Positions 7,989-16,730 of a stretch of 64,000 nucleotides of DNA are shown here, piece by piece (positions within the stretch are counted from its first letter, which is position 1; every line of letters begins with the position of its first letter). Source of the stretch: Alphaproteobacteria bacterium (GTDB lineage Bacteria > Pseudomonadota > Alphaproteobacteria > Micropepsales > Micropepsaceae). Location: NCBI GenBank assembly GCA_021325375.1, contig JAJPHG010000018.1, forward strand, positions 1-64,000. Reading direction: 5' to 3'. The notes beneath the pieces were generated by a model. The model saw only the letters and a list, made by a program, of their open reading frames with translations, searched no databases and was not told the DNA's origin. The position numbers and the translations under genes are program-made.

Positions 7989-8717
7989 CTACTTCTTCTC
8001 CGGCGCCTTGGCGGCGGGGGCGGCACCGGCGGCCGGCGCAGCACCGGCGGCAGGGGCAGCGCCTTCGGCGGGCGCGGCGCCTTCTTCCACGACGGGAGCC
8101 GAGGCGGCAGCGGCGGCCGCCGCAGCGGCAGCCTTCTGCTCTTCGATGACGCTGGTCGGCGCCACGATCGAGGCGACGGTGAAGTTCTCCTCGCGGATCG
8201 TGGTCTTGGCGCCTTCGGGCAGCTTGAAATCGTCGAAGTGCAGCGTGCCGTGGATGTCGAGGCCCGCGAGGTCGCCCTCGAGATAGTCGGGGATGTGATC
8301 GGCGTCGAGCAGCATCTCGATCTCGTGGCGCACGATGTTGAGCACGCCGCCGCGCTTCAGCCCCGGCGAGTTCTCATGGCCCTTGAAGCGGACCGGGATC
8401 GCGAGCTTCACCTTCGCGCCGGGGGCCAGGCGCATGAAATCGACATGCACCGGACGGTCGGTGACCGGATCGAGCTGGAGCTGGCGCGGGATGACGCGCT
8501 GCTTCTTGCCGGCGACGTCCAGCATGAAGAGGGTGGTCAGGAAGCCGCCGGCTCCCACATGCAGGCCCAGCGTGTGGGCGTCGACCGACACGTTCTCGGG
8601 CGTATCGCTGCCGCCATAGACGACGGCGGGGATCCGGCCGACCTTGCGGGTCTGGTAGGAGGGGCCCTTGCCGGTTCCGGGACGCGGGTCGGCGCTCAAA
8701 TCCTGCATCTGACGCAT
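7989..8717 (-). CDS. rplY: 50S ribosomal protein L25/general stress protein Ctc
   Basis: A 242-aa L25/TL5-type protein that binds 5S rRNA. The N-terminal L25 domain (GTGKGPSYQTRKVGRIPAVV) is followed by the beta-rich TL5 domain ending near ASIVAPTSV. The C-terminus is a low-complexity tail: a run of ten alanines, then repeats of GAAPAAG, probably disordered and longer than in many relatives. I start it at ATG 8717, with a GAGG run about nine bases upstream; ATG 8708 is also possible. It leads the rplY-pth-ychF unit. Confidence 0.95.
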   Translation of the reverse strand: MRQMQDLSADPRPGTGKGPSYQTRKVGRIPAVVYGGSDTPENVSVDAHTLGLHVGAGGFLTTLFMLDVAGKKQRVIPRQLQLDPVTDRPVHVDFMRLAPGAKVKLAIPVRFKGHENSPGLKRGGVLNIVRHEIEMLLDADHIPDYLEGDLAGLDIHGTLHFDDFKLPEGAKTTIREENFTVASIVAPTSVIEEQKAAAAAAAAAASAPVVEEGAAPAEGAAPAAGAAPAAGAAPAAKAPEKK

Positions 8718-8838
8718 TTGGGAATTCCTCAAGGCTTTCCGGGCTTTTCGACGGTCTTGCGCCCAGGAAAGCGGGGCTTGTAGCCGAAGGCGGCTTCGCT
8801 GGCAACCGCCGCCTTTGGGGGTCGGGAAGACCCTGGAA

Positions 8839-9906
8839 TCAGCCGTTGTGCTGGCGGTGGCCGCCGTGGTGGTGCCCGGCCTCCAGAAGGTCCTCGACAT
8901 AGGCCATGCGGACGAAGACGGACAGGACCACCGCCATGGGCGTCGCCAGCACCGCCCCCCAGACCCCGAAGATGATGCCGAAGGCGACGATGGCCAGCAG
9001 GTTGAACACCGGCGACAGCGACACCGCCCAGCGCTGGATCAGGGGCTGGGTGAAATTGCCCTCGATGAACAGCGCGACGGCGTAGACGATGGCGGCCCAG
9101 AAGGCGAGCGTCGGGCTGACGCTGAGCGCCAGCAGAAGGCCCGGGATCATCGCCGCCATCGGCCCGATATAGGGCACGAAGATCGACACGCCGGTCAGCA
9201 CGCCGAGCGCAAAGGACAGCGGCACGCCGACCAGCCAAAGGCCCACGCCGGTGATGACGCCGACGAAGAGCATGTCGAGCGTCATGCCCATCAGCCAGCG
9301 CTGCAGCGACTGCGCCATCGCGTTCATGATGTGGTTGACGCGGATACGCCGGTGCGGCGGAAACAGGCGCACGATGCCGCGCACATAGGCGTTCGGGTCG
9401 GCGGCGAGATATACGCCGACCAGCAGCACCAGAAGCGCCTCGCCCATGCCTCCGAGCAGGCCGCCCGCGAGCGGGATCGCTTGCAGCAAGGTCTCGCCCG
9501 ACGGCGCGTCGGTGTTGCCGAGCAGGGTGAGGAACCAGCGGCCCTCCTGATAGGACATCAGCCATTTGCGCCCCGCCGCCACCGCGCTCGGGATTTCCTT
9601 GAGCAGGGTCGTGAACTGGTCGACGGCGAGCGAGCCGAACACGGTGAAGAAGAGGCCTGCGAGGAACAGCAGTCCCAGCGTCACGATCACCAGCGCGAAC
9701 TGGTCGGAGATGTGCAGGATGCGCTGTACCGGCTCGGCCATGGTGCGCAGGATCACCGCGACGACGACGCCGCCGAAGGCCAGCACCAAGACCTGGTTGA
9801 TCTCCCACACCGCCAGGAGCACGACGACGATCAGCGTCCCCACAAGCACCTTGCGGGCGAAATCGAGGGTCGAACCGTCATTGGGCGGCGGCAGCGGCTG
9901 CTCCAT
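8839..9906 (-). CDS. AI-2E family transporter (PerM-like)
   Basis: A 355-aa integral membrane protein with about seven to eight hydrophobic segments. Near the C-terminus it carries the family signature (VPYIGPMAAMIPGLLLA and IEGNFTQPLIQRW), where Pxx-PGL and NxxxP motifs are typical. The tail is His-rich (AGHHHGGHRQHNG). Family members are annotated as AI-2 exporters or Na+/H+ antiporters; the substrate cannot be inferred. It is a single leftward gene between rplY and a palindromic intergenic region, at the edge of an accessory block. Confidence 0.9.
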   Translation of the reverse strand: MEQPLPPPNDGSTLDFARKVLVGTLIVVVLLAVWEINQVLVLAFGGVVVAVILRTMAEPVQRILHISDQFALVIVTLGLLFLAGLFFTVFGSLAVDQFTTLLKEIPSAVAAGRKWLMSYQEGRWFLTLLGNTDAPSGETLLQAIPLAGGLLGGMGEALLVLLVGVYLAADPNAYVRGIVRLFPPHRRIRVNHIMNAMAQSLQRWLMGMTLDMLFVGVITGVGLWLVGVPLSFALGVLTGVSIFVPYIGPMAAMIPGLLLALSVSPTLAFWAAIVYAVALFIEGNFTQPLIQRWAVSLSPVFNLLAIVAFGIIFGVWGAVLATPMAVVLSVFVRMAYVEDLLEAGHHHGGHRQHNG

Positions 9907-9944
9907 GTGCGCTTTTCTGCCTGACTATGGCGATTTAGGCCAGC

Positions 9945-10090
9945 CCACCCACCCCCTCGTCATCACCCGCTTTATGCGGGCGACCCACGGTGGTCCTGTA
10001 AAATTGGAGAAGACGTCCGTGGGTGGCCCGGACGTGAAGCTTGTCCTCCGGTCGCGCTTCGCGCGATCCGGGGGGCCGGGCCATGACGGT
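9945..10090. repeat. Palindromic intergenic repeats
   Basis: The 189-bp gap between the AI-2E gene and the yjbR-like gene holds several hairpins: CCCGC/GCGGG at 9966-9980, CCCACGG at 9984-9990 with CCGTGGG at 10017-10023, and a hairpin at 10048-10071 built on TCGCGC/GCGCGA. It ends GGGCCGGGCCATGACGG, related to the GTCATGGCC repeat family found elsewhere in the window. Confidence 0.65.
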
Positions 10091-10095
10091 TGGGG

Positions 10096-10419
10096 TTATT
10101 TACGCTTCGCTTTCGGCGGCGGCGGCAAATTGAACTCCCATGCCTCGCGGATCAGCGCCGCGAGCTCCTTCTTCGACACGCGCTCCGGCTGGACGATGAC
10201 GTTGGCGCGCTTGCCCCACATGTATTTGACGAAAGTCTCCGGCTCGGCCTCGAACAGGAATTCCTTGCGCTCCTCGGGCAGGTGCAGGAACAGCCCGTCG
10301 GTGCGGATCACGGCGAAGATGCGCTTCTTGGTGCGGAAGGCGGGACGGCCGAAATGATCGACCTCGCTCACGCCGTCGAGCGCGAGCGCTATCTTGCGGA
10401 TGTCGGTTGGGGTCGCCAT
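10096..10419 (-). CDS. MmcQ/YjbR family protein
   Basis: A 107-aa protein of the YjbR (CyaY-like fold) family. Visible: an N-terminal helix IRKIALALDGVSEVDHFGRP, the FRTKKRIFAVI strand, a central LHLPEERKEFL and a C-terminal helix ending in a lysine/proline tail (PPPPKAKRK). The family is described as DNA-binding, but the biological role is not established. It is followed (in its own direction) by the palindromic gap and preceded by the HsdR_N gene 12 bases away, so the two may be cotranscribed. Confidence 0.85.
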   Translation of the reverse strand: MATPTDIRKIALALDGVSEVDHFGRPAFRTKKRIFAVIRTDGLFLHLPEERKEFLFEAEPETFVKYMWGKRANVIVQPERVSKKELAALIREAWEFNLPPPPKAKRK

Positions 10420-10431
10420 CGCCGCATTCCA

Positions 10432-11259
10432 TCACACGTCGCGCGGTATCTCCAAGCCCACGCTTTGCGGCGCGTGCACGATCGGGGGAGGCGCGGGAAT
10501 CTTCACCGCGCGCGCCGGCCGGCTCAGGCGGCGCACGGCGCGCGCCGCCGCCTTGGCTTCCTCGGCCTCGATCAGCTCGCGCTTGACGACGTGGTCTGAG
10601 ATCAGGTCGCGGACGTCGTCGATGTCGGGGTTCAGCCCGTCCGCGAGCTTGCGCAGCTCGCGGCGCACCATGGTGACGACCGGGGGCGAGAGCAGGAGCT
10701 GCGCGATGGAGTAGCGGCTCATCGCCTGGCGCGTCTTGAACATCTTCGACATCGAATCCGGCGTGAAGACCTCGCGGCTCAAGCCCGCGAACAGGTCGGC
10801 GACGTCGCGGCTCTTCAGATTGCAGCCGCAGAGGTCGACGTCGAGGACCAGCGTGCCCGCGATCGGCTTGTTGAAATTGACCTTCCAGGCCTGCCACCGC
10901 GCTGCGTTGGTCAAGAGCACCCAGTCGGCCGGCAGGTTGGCGGCATAGTTCACGACCTGCGTGACGTGGGCGTCCTTGAGCTCGGTGTTGATCGCCTTGA
11001 CCTCGACGAGGAAGCGGAACTGGCCGCCGACCGTCACCGCGAGATCGGCGAAGGTGCCGCGGATCGCCTTCTCCGACGTGATCTCCTCGATCTTGCGATA
11101 GCCGAAGACGTCGCACAGGATATCCATCGCCAGATGCGCGGTGTCGGTTTCGTTGATGTCGCGCCGGCGCGCGTCGGCGACCGTGGCCTGATATTTCTTG
11201 AGTTGCTGGGCGATGCGCTTTTGAACCCGTGCAGGTATCTTGGTCGGCATCGTACTCAC
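10432..11259 (-). CDS. Stand-alone HsdR N-terminal-like nuclease domain protein
   Basis: A 275-aa protein resembling the N-terminal nuclease domain of type I restriction R subunits. A PD-(D/E)xK-type core is visible: Asp72 in FADLAVTVGG, then Glu86 and Lys88 in FLVEVKAI, followed by QVVNYAANLPADWVLLTN. The helicase motor domains of HsdR are absent, as are any hsdM or hsdS genes nearby. The C-terminal third is helical and basic with a proline-rich tail. It may be a solitary DNA-binding or nuclease protein. The start lies 142 bases from a divergent secreted-protein gene. Confidence 0.75.
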   Translation of the reverse strand: MSTMPTKIPARVQKRIAQQLKKYQATVADARRRDINETDTAHLAMDILCDVFGYRKIEEITSEKAIRGTFADLAVTVGGQFRFLVEVKAINTELKDAHVTQVVNYAANLPADWVLLTNAARWQAWKVNFNKPIAGTLVLDVDLCGCNLKSRDVADLFAGLSREVFTPDSMSKMFKTRQAMSRYSIAQLLLSPPVVTMVRRELRKLADGLNPDIDDVRDLISDHVVKRELIEAEEAKAAARAVRRLSRPARAVKIPAPPPIVHAPQSVGLEIPRDV

Positions 11260-11401
11260 CCCAACTTTTCAACCCGGTGTCATAATAGTAGAGGTTGAAT
11301 ATTCGCGAGGGAAGCTTTCGTCATGGAATGCGGCATATATATGGTAAGCGACACAGGGCGCGGCGCGTGAGTTAACGCGCGAGCGACAACCGGAGCGAGC
11401 G

Positions 11402-12640
11402 ATGCGATTAACCAGAATCGTCCTCACTGTCGCATGCGCGACCGCAGCGTCGCTCGCGTATGCGGGGGATTTGAAGAAGACCGGTCCCCTGGCGCCGTCC
11501 GCGGGACTGATCATGGCGCGCGGCGCCGTCGAAGAGCCGGCTCTGGAATTCGTCTATGCGATCGGCGGCGGCGCGCCGCCGCCGTCTGCCGTCACCTTCG
11601 ATCTCGCCAAGGATTTCTCCGTCGCCGACACCGGCGGTGTGCTTACGATATACGATTATGCGCTCAAGCGCGTGCTCGTGCTCGACGACAAGGCGCACAG
11701 CTTCCACAACATCTCGCTCTACGCGCTGGTGGCGTCGCTTCAGGGCGTGAGCGTCGTCGACGCGACGTTCACGCCGTCGAAGCAGGCGTTCGACGCAGAT
11801 CAGGGCGCGCGGCTGGTCAAGCTCTTGCGCGCCTTCACGCCGCTTTCGCCCGCCGCGGTCGAGCGCATCCGCGCCGGCGGATATCTGCCGCAGACGCTGT
11901 CCTTCGGCTCCGGCGCGGCGACCCAGACCTGGACGCTGCAGTCCGCGGCCATGGTCAAGGCCGTCCACCCGATTGCGTCGAGCCGACGGACGCCCAAGGT
12001 CGACATGTCCGACGTGCAAAAGGCGTTCGGCGACGCCGCCGGTGCCGTGATCGCGGCCGGCGGCGGCGGCGGTCAAGGCAAACGCATGCAAAAGGATCTC
12101 CGCGCGGCGATAGAGCATGCGCTCGCGGCCAGGCATGCGTTCCAGGCGCTGCTCATTTCCTACGAGATGGCGGATCAATACGGCCCGGTTTCGGCCGCTT
12201 GCGCGAAGACCAAACCCTGCCATTCGTTCAAGGCGATCGAGGCGCTTGCCGCGCGCGATCCGCGCGGCGCGGCCCTGCGCCTGGCGATGCATCCGGGCAA
12301 GGCGCAGCTCGACGCGGCGATCGCGGCGCTCAAGGCGATGAAGCGCGACGATCTTTCGGATGGCTATATGCTCGACGCGTTCCTCGCGCGCGATCTCGCC
12401 CAGGCCGGCCGCGCGGCCGAGGCCCTGCCGCTCTTCGCCTCGGCGCTCAAGGCCAATCCTCACATGCCGGCGTTCTATGCCGAGCTCGGCGGGTTCTGGA
12501 TGGCGAACGGCGAGCCCACGCTCGCCTGGGACGCCTACGACCTCGGCCGGATGATCGATCCCTCCGCCGCGTCGCCCGCGACGTCCGCGGTCAACGCATA
12601 CGAGGCGGGGCTCGAGAAGAAATATCCGGAGCTGTTCTAG
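11402..12640 (+). CDS. Secreted TPR-like hypothetical protein
   Basis: A 412-aa protein with a Sec signal peptide (MRLTRIVLTVACATAASLAYA, cleavage near residue 21). Residues about 25-190 form a beta-rich domain I do not recognise. Residues 225-410 are helical and contain a TPR-like stretch (LFASALKANPHMPAFYAELGGFWMANG, given here in part only), consistent with a periplasmic interaction role. Two cysteines in AACAKTKPC may form a disulfide. The ATG at 11402 directly precedes the signal peptide. No operon partner; the next gene starts 178 bases downstream. Confidence 0.7.
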   Translation: MRLTRIVLTVACATAASLAYAGDLKKTGPLAPSAGLIMARGAVEEPALEFVYAIGGGAPPPSAVTFDLAKDFSVADTGGVLTIYDYALKRVLVLDDKAHSFHNISLYALVASLQGVSVVDATFTPSKQAFDADQGARLVKLLRAFTPLSPAAVERIRAGGYLPQTLSFGSGAATQTWTLQSAAMVKAVHPIASSRRTPKVDMSDVQKAFGDAAGAVIAAGGGGGQGKRMQKDLRAAIEHALAARHAFQALLISYEMADQYGPVSAACAKTKPCHSFKAIEALAARDPRGAALRLAMHPGKAQLDAAIAALKAMKRDDLSDGYMLDAFLARDLAQAGRAAEALPLFASALKANPHMPAFYAELGGFWMANGEPTLAWDAYDLGRMIDPSAASPATSAVNAYEAGLEKKYPELF

Positions 12641-12817
12641 CGCCATTCGCGCGAAAAGCGCGCGATCCGGGTGATGACGGCTGGGATGCTCAGCCGGACA
12701 GGCTCGATACGCCCACTTTTTGTTGATGCGGTGCACGGCCCCGCTCGATCGGGTGCGCTCGAAAACGCGTTCGGGACGAAGTATTCTGAGTTCCACCAGA
12801 AAGATCGGAGTGCAACC

Positions 12818-14221
12818 ATGACTGTTCGGCGTGCATGGAGCGATGTCGATCCGGAGATTCCGGGCTCGTTCTGGCTCGTGGGCGACGACCGGCTCGAGCA
12901 CTCGCTGGATCGCCAGAAAGCCCGGCTGCTATATGCCTATTTTGTGCATAGCCTTCTCTACAATCGCAAACTCGTGATCTCGGACTCGATCGCAGTCAAC
13001 AATCCCAATCTCCGCTACCTCCTGCGAAATGACCGGCGCGTCCGCGAGATGATCAACGTGGATACGTTCTGCGTTGCGCGGCGCCTCGTGGCATCGGGAA
13101 AAATGGTGCATTTGCTTGAGTTGCGCGACGAATTCATCAAAGGGAACAAGCAAAATCCGGCGTTCGAGGGCCGCGAATTCCACAGCGATGAGGAGCTCGA
13201 ATTCCTCCAGGTTCAGGCTAGCTCCGCGAAGTATTCCCTGGAGGCCGTCAGCACGCACTATACGCAGTCCACGCTCTCGCTGTTGAAATCGGATCAGGCG
13301 GTGAGAAGATTCACCGCACCCCTGCGCGACAAGGTGATCGGGCTCGCCGAAGATTCCATGGGCGGCGGCGGCAAGCTGCTGCGCAGCTTCTTCTACGGCG
13401 GATTGGAACATGCCGTGACGTCGCAAGAATGGTCGCAGTTCGGTGAGCAATTGCGCCAGTTCGGAAACGCGTTCTATTTCAGTGCCCTTCCGAATGTCCT
13501 CGATGCCCAGCCGGTCTTTCCACAGGCGTACGAGGCCGAATGGTCAATCCTTCGCGGCTTTCGCGCCGAGACCACCTCCGAGCCCGCCAGCGGTGCAATC
13601 GACTGGGAGACCGAGCTTCCGGTAAGCGGGTATGTCGAGGGTCTGAACCGGCTCGAGCCCGGGGATGTTTTTGCGCTGAGGGACCCTGCGGGCGAGTTCG
13701 GCGCGTTTCACGACGCGCTCAGCAAACGGGCGCACGATCAGTCCGAGACGGCCGAAGAGGTCCAGCGCCGGCTTTTCCTCTATGAGCGTAAGATCGTTGC
13801 CAGGATATTGGAGAAATTTCCCGAGGCGCGGTCCAGCGCCGGACCCAGGCTCAGTGTGTCCGCACGGGTCTATGATCTGCTCGAACTGTCGAAGGCGTCC
13901 CTGGTGGGCGCAGGACTGGCGCTGATGCCGGAACTGGGCAGGATGATCGGCGTAAATGTCGAAGTGGCCTATGCCGGCCTGCATGTTTTTGGCGTCGCCG
14001 CAGGACTGGCAGCCGTCGGATTCGCCGCCGACGGAGCACAGCATCTGCTGAGGCATTCCGTGGAAGACCACAAGGCTGATCTCGACGCCGAAGGCGCGCT
14101 CCAGGAGATGCGGCTGCGCAAGCTTTTCGAGAATGACGCGTCGGCCGACAAAGTTCTGCGCGTCGAGGGACGTGCGGTCCTGCGCGGCACGGGAGATCAG
14201 ATTTACCGGCGCCCGCGCTGA
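12818..14221 (+). CDS. Hypothetical protein, 467 aa, unknown family
   Basis: A large protein of no family I recognise. The ATG at 12818 has GGAG seven bases upstream and replaces an upstream in-frame start without homology value. The N-terminus (SFWLVGDDRLEHSLDRQKAR, YFVHSLLYNRKLVISDS) looks like a nucleic-acid- or effector-type alpha/beta domain; the middle is helical. Around residues 345-400 are two hydrophobic stretches (LVGAGLALMPELGRMIGV and AGLAAVGFAADGAQHLL) that may be membrane-interacting. Codon use is slightly less GC-biased than in neighbours. It sits convergent to the Nudix gene in the accessory block. Confidence 0.65.
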   Translation: MTVRRAWSDVDPEIPGSFWLVGDDRLEHSLDRQKARLLYAYFVHSLLYNRKLVISDSIAVNNPNLRYLLRNDRRVREMINVDTFCVARRLVASGKMVHLLELRDEFIKGNKQNPAFEGREFHSDEELEFLQVQASSAKYSLEAVSTHYTQSTLSLLKSDQAVRRFTAPLRDKVIGLAEDSMGGGGKLLRSFFYGGLEHAVTSQEWSQFGEQLRQFGNAFYFSALPNVLDAQPVFPQAYEAEWSILRGFRAETTSEPASGAIDWETELPVSGYVEGLNRLEPGDVFALRDPAGEFGAFHDALSKRAHDQSETAEEVQRRLFLYERKIVARILEKFPEARSSAGPRLSVSARVYDLLELSKASLVGAGLALMPELGRMIGVNVEVAYAGLHVFGVAAGLAAVGFAADGAQHLLRHSVEDHKADLDAEGALQEMRLRKLFENDASADKVLRVEGRAVLRGTGDQIYRRPR

Positions 14222-14231
14222 AGCGGGGTTG

Positions 14232-14804
14232 TCAGCACGCCACCCGTTCCAGCAGGAAGCGCTGAACCAGGCAGACCGTCAGTGCGTCGTCGAACAAGCC
14301 CTCGCCGAGCCCCGCGGCCGCTTCGTCGGGCGTCAGGGTTTCCGCTCCCGCGATCACCTCTGAGTATTCCGGCGTGGGCTCGAAAGCCTTCTCACAATTG
14401 CGTGCTACGAACAGATGGCATTTTCCCGCGTTGAAGCCGGGATCGGTCCATAGCGTCCCCCAGTTCTGCCACGCGTCGGAAAAGAAGCCGGTTTCCTCCT
14501 TGAGCTCGCCGGCTGCGGCTTGGACCGGCGTCAAATCCGCGGCGCCGAATCCCTTGGGGACTTCCCGATGCCATCTGCGCGATGCATGGCGGAAGACGTT
14601 CACGAAGACGAGGCCGCCCGCGGCTGTGACAGGAAGGACGGCGACGGAGTAGGGCGCTTCCCAGACAAATCTCAGATATGTGCCCGGCGTCCGGTCGGGA
14701 AAGCGAACATTGTCGTCGAACAGCATGCCCCATCTGTTGCGATAGACTTGCCGGGCCTCCAGGATTTCGATGATGCCACTGGAATCCGACCGTTCCGTTC
14801 CCAT
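14232..14804 (-). CDS. NUDIX hydrolase with degenerate Nudix box
   Basis: A 190-aa protein with the overall ADP-ribose-pyrophosphatase-like layout: an N-terminal strand region (RQVYRNRWGMLFDDNVRF), VAVLPVTAAGGLVFVNVFRH, and a Nudix helix GFGAADLTPVQAAAGELKEE followed by TG. Compared with the consensus Gx5Ex7REUxEExGU, the first Glu is Leu and the Arg of RE is Gly, while the metal-binding Glu residues of the helix are kept. Activity is therefore uncertain. The start was set at ATG 14804; the frame is open upstream into prs without homology. It lies just downstream of prs on the same strand. Confidence 0.8.
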   Translation of the reverse strand: MGTERSDSSGIIEILEARQVYRNRWGMLFDDNVRFPDRTPGTYLRFVWEAPYSVAVLPVTAAGGLVFVNVFRHASRRWHREVPKGFGAADLTPVQAAAGELKEETGFFSDAWQNWGTLWTDPGFNAGKCHLFVARNCEKAFEPTPEYSEVIAGAETLTPDEAAAGLGEGLFDDALTVCLVQRFLLERVAC

Positions 14805-14832
14805 TTGGCGCACCTCGACGGCTTTTCGTCTG

Positions 14833-15765
<933 letters not shown>

Positions 15766-15870
15766 CCCGCGCGCTCCGTTGGTGTCGCTCATCTTGGCGC
15801 GCGCGTCCTTCCCGTGACGGTTCAATGACGGGCTTTTAGCAAGCGCGGTGTGGCGGGTAAACCGCGCTTT

Positions 15871-16602
15871 TCAGGTTCTCAACACGATTGCGGAGACCTG
15901 GCGGCCGTAGTCGTTCTCGCGGCGATGAGTCGCGCGGCGATAGCTGAAGAAATCCGCCTCGCGGGCGTAGGTGCAGGCGCGCAGCCGTGTGACATTTTCG
16001 ACGCGCGCCGCCGACAACCGCTCGGCGACGTAGCCTTCGAGGTCGAAGTGGCGGCCTTCGAAGAAGCTTTGCGGGAATCGGTCGCGGAATTCGGGACCCA
16101 CCTCGTAGTTCGCCTGGGAGATGCACGGCCCGATCGCGGCCGCGATCCGCTCGCGCCGCGCGCCGAGCCCCTCCATCGCCGCGATCGCCTGATCCGTCAC
16201 GCCGCCGAGCGCGCCTTTCCACCCGGCATGGGCCGCGCCGATCACGCCTGCCTCGGCGTCGGAAAAGAGCACCGGCACGCAATCGGCGGTGAGGATGCCG
16301 AGCGCGAGGCCGGGCAGGTTCGTCGCCATGGCGTCCGCCTTGGGCCCTTCGCCGAGGTTCCAGGGCGCGATGACGCTCACCGCCTCGCCGCTGTGGACCT
16401 GATAAAGCGTGAGCAGGGCGGCGTCCGGCGCCAGCGCCTCGACGACGCGCTTGCGGTTCGCGATCACGTCGGCGCGCTCGTCGCCCGAGCCCGGCCCGCA
16501 ATTGAGCGAGGCGAAGATGCCTTTCGACACGCCGCCGCTGCGGCCGAAGAAGCCATGCGCGATACGGGGCGATGTCAGCGCAGGCGCGGTCAGGACGAGC
16601 AT
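15871..16602 (-). CDS. pgeF: Peptidoglycan editing factor PgeF (YfiH/multicopper polyphenol oxidase family)
   Basis: A 243-aa DUF152/YfiH protein. Key residues: HGFFGRSGGVS near the N-terminus, YQVHSGEAV, LTADCVPVLF and HAGWKGALGGV, giving the His-Cys-His zinc-dependent site. In E. coli PgeF removes L-Ser-containing peptidoglycan precursors; others are described as purine nucleoside phosphorylases with laccase-like activity. It follows midA and lgt in the same direction and precedes prs, a common alphaproteobacterial order. A palindromic doublet lies between midA and pgeF. Confidence 0.94.
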   Translation of the reverse strand: MLVLTAPALTSPRIAHGFFGRSGGVSKGIFASLNCGPGSGDERADVIANRKRVVEALAPDAALLTLYQVHSGEAVSVIAPWNLGEGPKADAMATNLPGLALGILTADCVPVLFSDAEAGVIGAAHAGWKGALGGVTDQAIAAMEGLGARRERIAAAIGPCISQANYEVGPEFRDRFPQSFFEGRHFDLEGYVAERLSAARVENVTRLRACTYAREADFFSYRRATHRRENDYGRQVSAIVLRT

Positions 16603-16613
16603 GATCCCTCAAA

Positions 16614-16700
16614 CCGTCATGGCCGCCCTCGTGGCGGCCATCCATACTCCCTGTCGACATAGGTGATCTTGGATGGCCGGGACAAGCCCGGCCATGACGG
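16614..16700. repeat. REPIN-like doublet between pgeF and midA
   Basis: Two hairpins in inverted orientation: 16614-16643 (CCGTCATGGCCGCC ... GGCGGCCATCC) and 16671-16700 (GGATGGCCGGG ... CCCGGCCATGACGG). The outer 11 bases, CCGTCATGGCC and GGCCATGACGG, are exact inverted repeats, as are the inner GGCCATCC and GGATGGCC. It belongs to the GTCATGGCC family. Confidence 0.8.
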
Positions 16701-16730
16701 AATTGTCGGGTTGGTTCGACTCCCGCGTCT

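Noticed and set aside
10432..11259. A type I restriction-modification system
   Set aside because: Only the N-terminal nuclease-like domain is present; no motor domain, methylase or specificity gene is nearby.
11408..12901. Minus-strand frame opposite the secreted TPR gene
   Set aside because: Arg-rich shadow frame without ribosome site or motif; the plus-strand gene has a signal peptide and TPR-like region.
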